NCBI RefSeq assembly: GCF_002726155.1
Contig: NZ_PBSH01000044.1
Location: 1-35,459, forward strand
From: Alcanivorax sp.
Lineage (GTDB): Bacteria; Pseudomonadota; Gammaproteobacteria; Pseudomonadales; Alcanivoracaceae
DNA: 35,459 nucleotides
Direction: 5' to 3'
In this document: one piece after another, positions 33,526-35,459 of the stretch
Layout: each line of letters starts with the position of its first letter
How positions within the stretch are numbered: position 1 is the first letter of the stretch
Made by a program: the position numbers and the translations under genes
The notes under the pieces: model-generated
What the model was told of the DNA's origin: nothing
The model's input: only the letters and a program-made list of their open reading frames with translations
The model's database searches: none

Positions 33526-34722
33526 GATTGATCTCCTAAGCTATGGCATTGTCATCAGTACTGCGACAAGTGGAAAGTAGCATAAAAAAAAATCAGTTGG
33601 TACATTATTTAATCAGCCTACTTTTAATTTTTCTGATTTTTTTCACAGCCTTTGATCACCGCTCTTTTGCTTCGTTTCCCTTTTAGCCTTCTGTGTTTTC
33701 TTTTTTATGGGATTTAATTAACCCGCCAACGATGACTGAATCTTCTTGGGGCAGTCTTTCTGCACGTTTTTCTACGCCCCCTGTTGTGAACAATTCGCCC
33801 TGTTTCATGCAACAACACAAATCTATCCCCATGTGAAAAGGCCCTTTGCTTGGGCCTGTTAACACCTTCGACAACGTCTTTACGTATAAAAAGCACCGCC
33901 AGAAAGAAACGCCGCCACCGCTATCGCGCCAGGAAAAGACAGATTCTCCCCGCCAAATACGCAGCCCTTGCCGGGCTATTCGCAGGAAACCGGTAAGTTC
34001 AATTGTGTAGAACCGTTACAACGTGTCAGAAAAAATGGCCTCATTGCTTCGCCAGAAATGCCGTTCATTCTTCACGTTTCAAGGCGTAAGTCAGAGTCGC
34101 TCCCTTCATGGGCTGGCTTTTCTCAATGCGCAAAAACCAATAGCCGCACGCGCTTCTTCCTTCTTGTTGAAGGCACTCGCAACAGGACGCCAACCCTTTC
34201 CTGAACGCGGAAGAAAATACCAGCACGCCGCAATACGGCTTATTAAAGAAGGCTCACTGGAAGGAAGAAGGCTTCATCTTCGATATGCGGCCCACAAGGC
34301 CCTGCCACTTGTTGACCTAATGATTTTGCAGCAGTGACGCCGAAAACCGTCGCCATCGCAGGGGAGATATTCACACGATGAAGGGCCGTGAGGGTGCTAC
34401 GGGGAAATCATTACAGCCGGGCCTCATGAGGTCAGGCTCTATCCGCCACAGTGCGCGCGCATAAAAAGGTTCATCGCGGAATTAGGGAATGGTGCGGATT
34501 TGATGTCTTGCCAGGCGAGTTCACGGCGGAGAGGACCTGATGCTTGAGCCCCGCCCCTTCCCCAATCAAGAGGAACGCCTAAAGCGGCGTTATAGCAGGG
34601 TTTGGTTTCCTGTTTGTGTGGTTTTTCACGTCTGGTATTCGGCGTTGAGCGTCATGCAAAGTGCGAAAGGTTTGCGGGTAAGCCTATTAAAAGCCCGCTT
34701 TTCACTCTAGCCCATGGTGCAC
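33526..34722. other. 1.2-kb stretch without a convincing gene
   Basis: The first 200 bases are AT-rich and probably carry the H1-like promoter. The remaining kilobase has several short open frames (the longest plus-strand one 104 codons at 34023-34337), but none has a good ribosome binding site, a recognisable domain or typical protein composition. No tRNA, rRNA, REP-like ends or clear terminator was found here. It could hold a small RNA or gene remnants. Confidence 0.6.
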
Positions 34723-34755
34723 AAAAAAAACGGGAAGCCGAAGCTTCCCGTTTTT
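34723..34755 (-). terminator. Terminator of adk
   Basis: CGGGAAGC and GCTTCCCG pair around CGAA (TTCG on the minus strand, a stable tetraloop), flanked by A and T runs; eight T residues follow on the minus strand. Confidence 0.93.
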
Positions 34756-34792
34756 GATCATCAGCATCTGGTCGGTACTGACAAGCGGATAA

Positions 34793-35458
<666 letters not shown>

Positions 35459-35459
35459 C

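Noticed and set aside
32734..33580. Long plus-strand frames rich in Cys, Phe and Gly opposite the H1-like gene
   Set aside because: They are antisense shadows of the Lys/Ala repeats.
33968..34204. 78-codon open frame starting MPGYSQETGK
   Set aside because: Overlaps the frame above, with no initiation signal or domain. I could not support either.
34023..34337. 104-codon open frame on the plus strand
   Set aside because: No ribosome binding site, no recognisable domain and a composition (Ser/Arg/Leu/His-rich) typical of chance frames. Several equally long frames overlap it.

Overview
The window looks like a chromosome segment of a free-living, aerobic marine gammaproteobacterium, most likely Alcanivorax or a close relative. 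The grounds are the moderately high GC content, the gene families (NasTS/NrtABC nitrate uptake, MesX/MesD methionine synthesis, Oad decarboxylase, bfr/bfd, an AlgP-like H1 protein) and the short repeats beginning with TGTAGGA or TGTGGGA in intergenic gaps. This genus call is an inference from gene content; no taxonomic marker was checked. Nothing looks like a phage, integron or insertion sequence with a transposase, and there is no CRISPR array.

Layout, left to right. Positions 1-1050 hold a tRNA-Glu and a glutathione S-transferase, ended by a two-way terminator. Positions 1054-4632 (minus strand) hold a coupled pair of GDYXXLXY and DUF2157/DUF4401 membrane proteins, a repeat element, and a RimK-like ATP-grasp enzyme. 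Positions 4803-7672 (minus) hold a cytochrome c maturation cluster ccmABCDE that stops at ccmE. Positions 7783-10964 (plus) run lipocalin, DUF4279 and CYTH genes in overlapping frames, then a membrane protein and a lipoprotein gene (also overlapping), then a guanidinium exporter controlled by a guanidine-II (mini-ykkC) riboswitch. DUF1456 follows.

Positions 11576-16262 form a methionine locus. metR is divergent from mesX (DUF1852), mesD (core methionine synthase), a flavin reductase and a TauE/SafE permease. Positions 16476-23350 (minus) form a nitrate-uptake regulon: nrtABC and a porin under one sigma-54-type promoter, with an ANTAR-type two-hairpin plus terminator leader in front of nrtA, and nasT-smORF-nasS under a second sigma-54-type promoter. 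NasT is expected to read through the nrtA leader terminator when NasS senses nitrate. A 50-codon gene with a strong ribosome binding site lies between nasT and nasS and overlaps the nasS start.

Positions 23764-27474 hold a YbfB-type MFS transporter, an AT-rich island with two small membrane-protein genes, a cloverleaf-like repeat and a DUF5924/DUF2914 protein. Positions 27558-31122 hold a repeat with 29-bp inverted ends, a G-rich tract and the sodium-pump oxaloacetate decarboxylase genes oadGAB. Positions 31463-35449 hold tRNA-Arg, bfd-bfr (iron storage, with a Fur-box-like site), an H1-like basic protein, about 1.2 kb without a convincing gene, and adk.

The most interesting parts are the mesX-mesD-flavin reductase-TauE cassette (unknown methyl donor), the sigma-54/ANTAR leader with the nasT-nasS small gene, and the three structured repeats. 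All calls come from reading the sequence; no database search was run.
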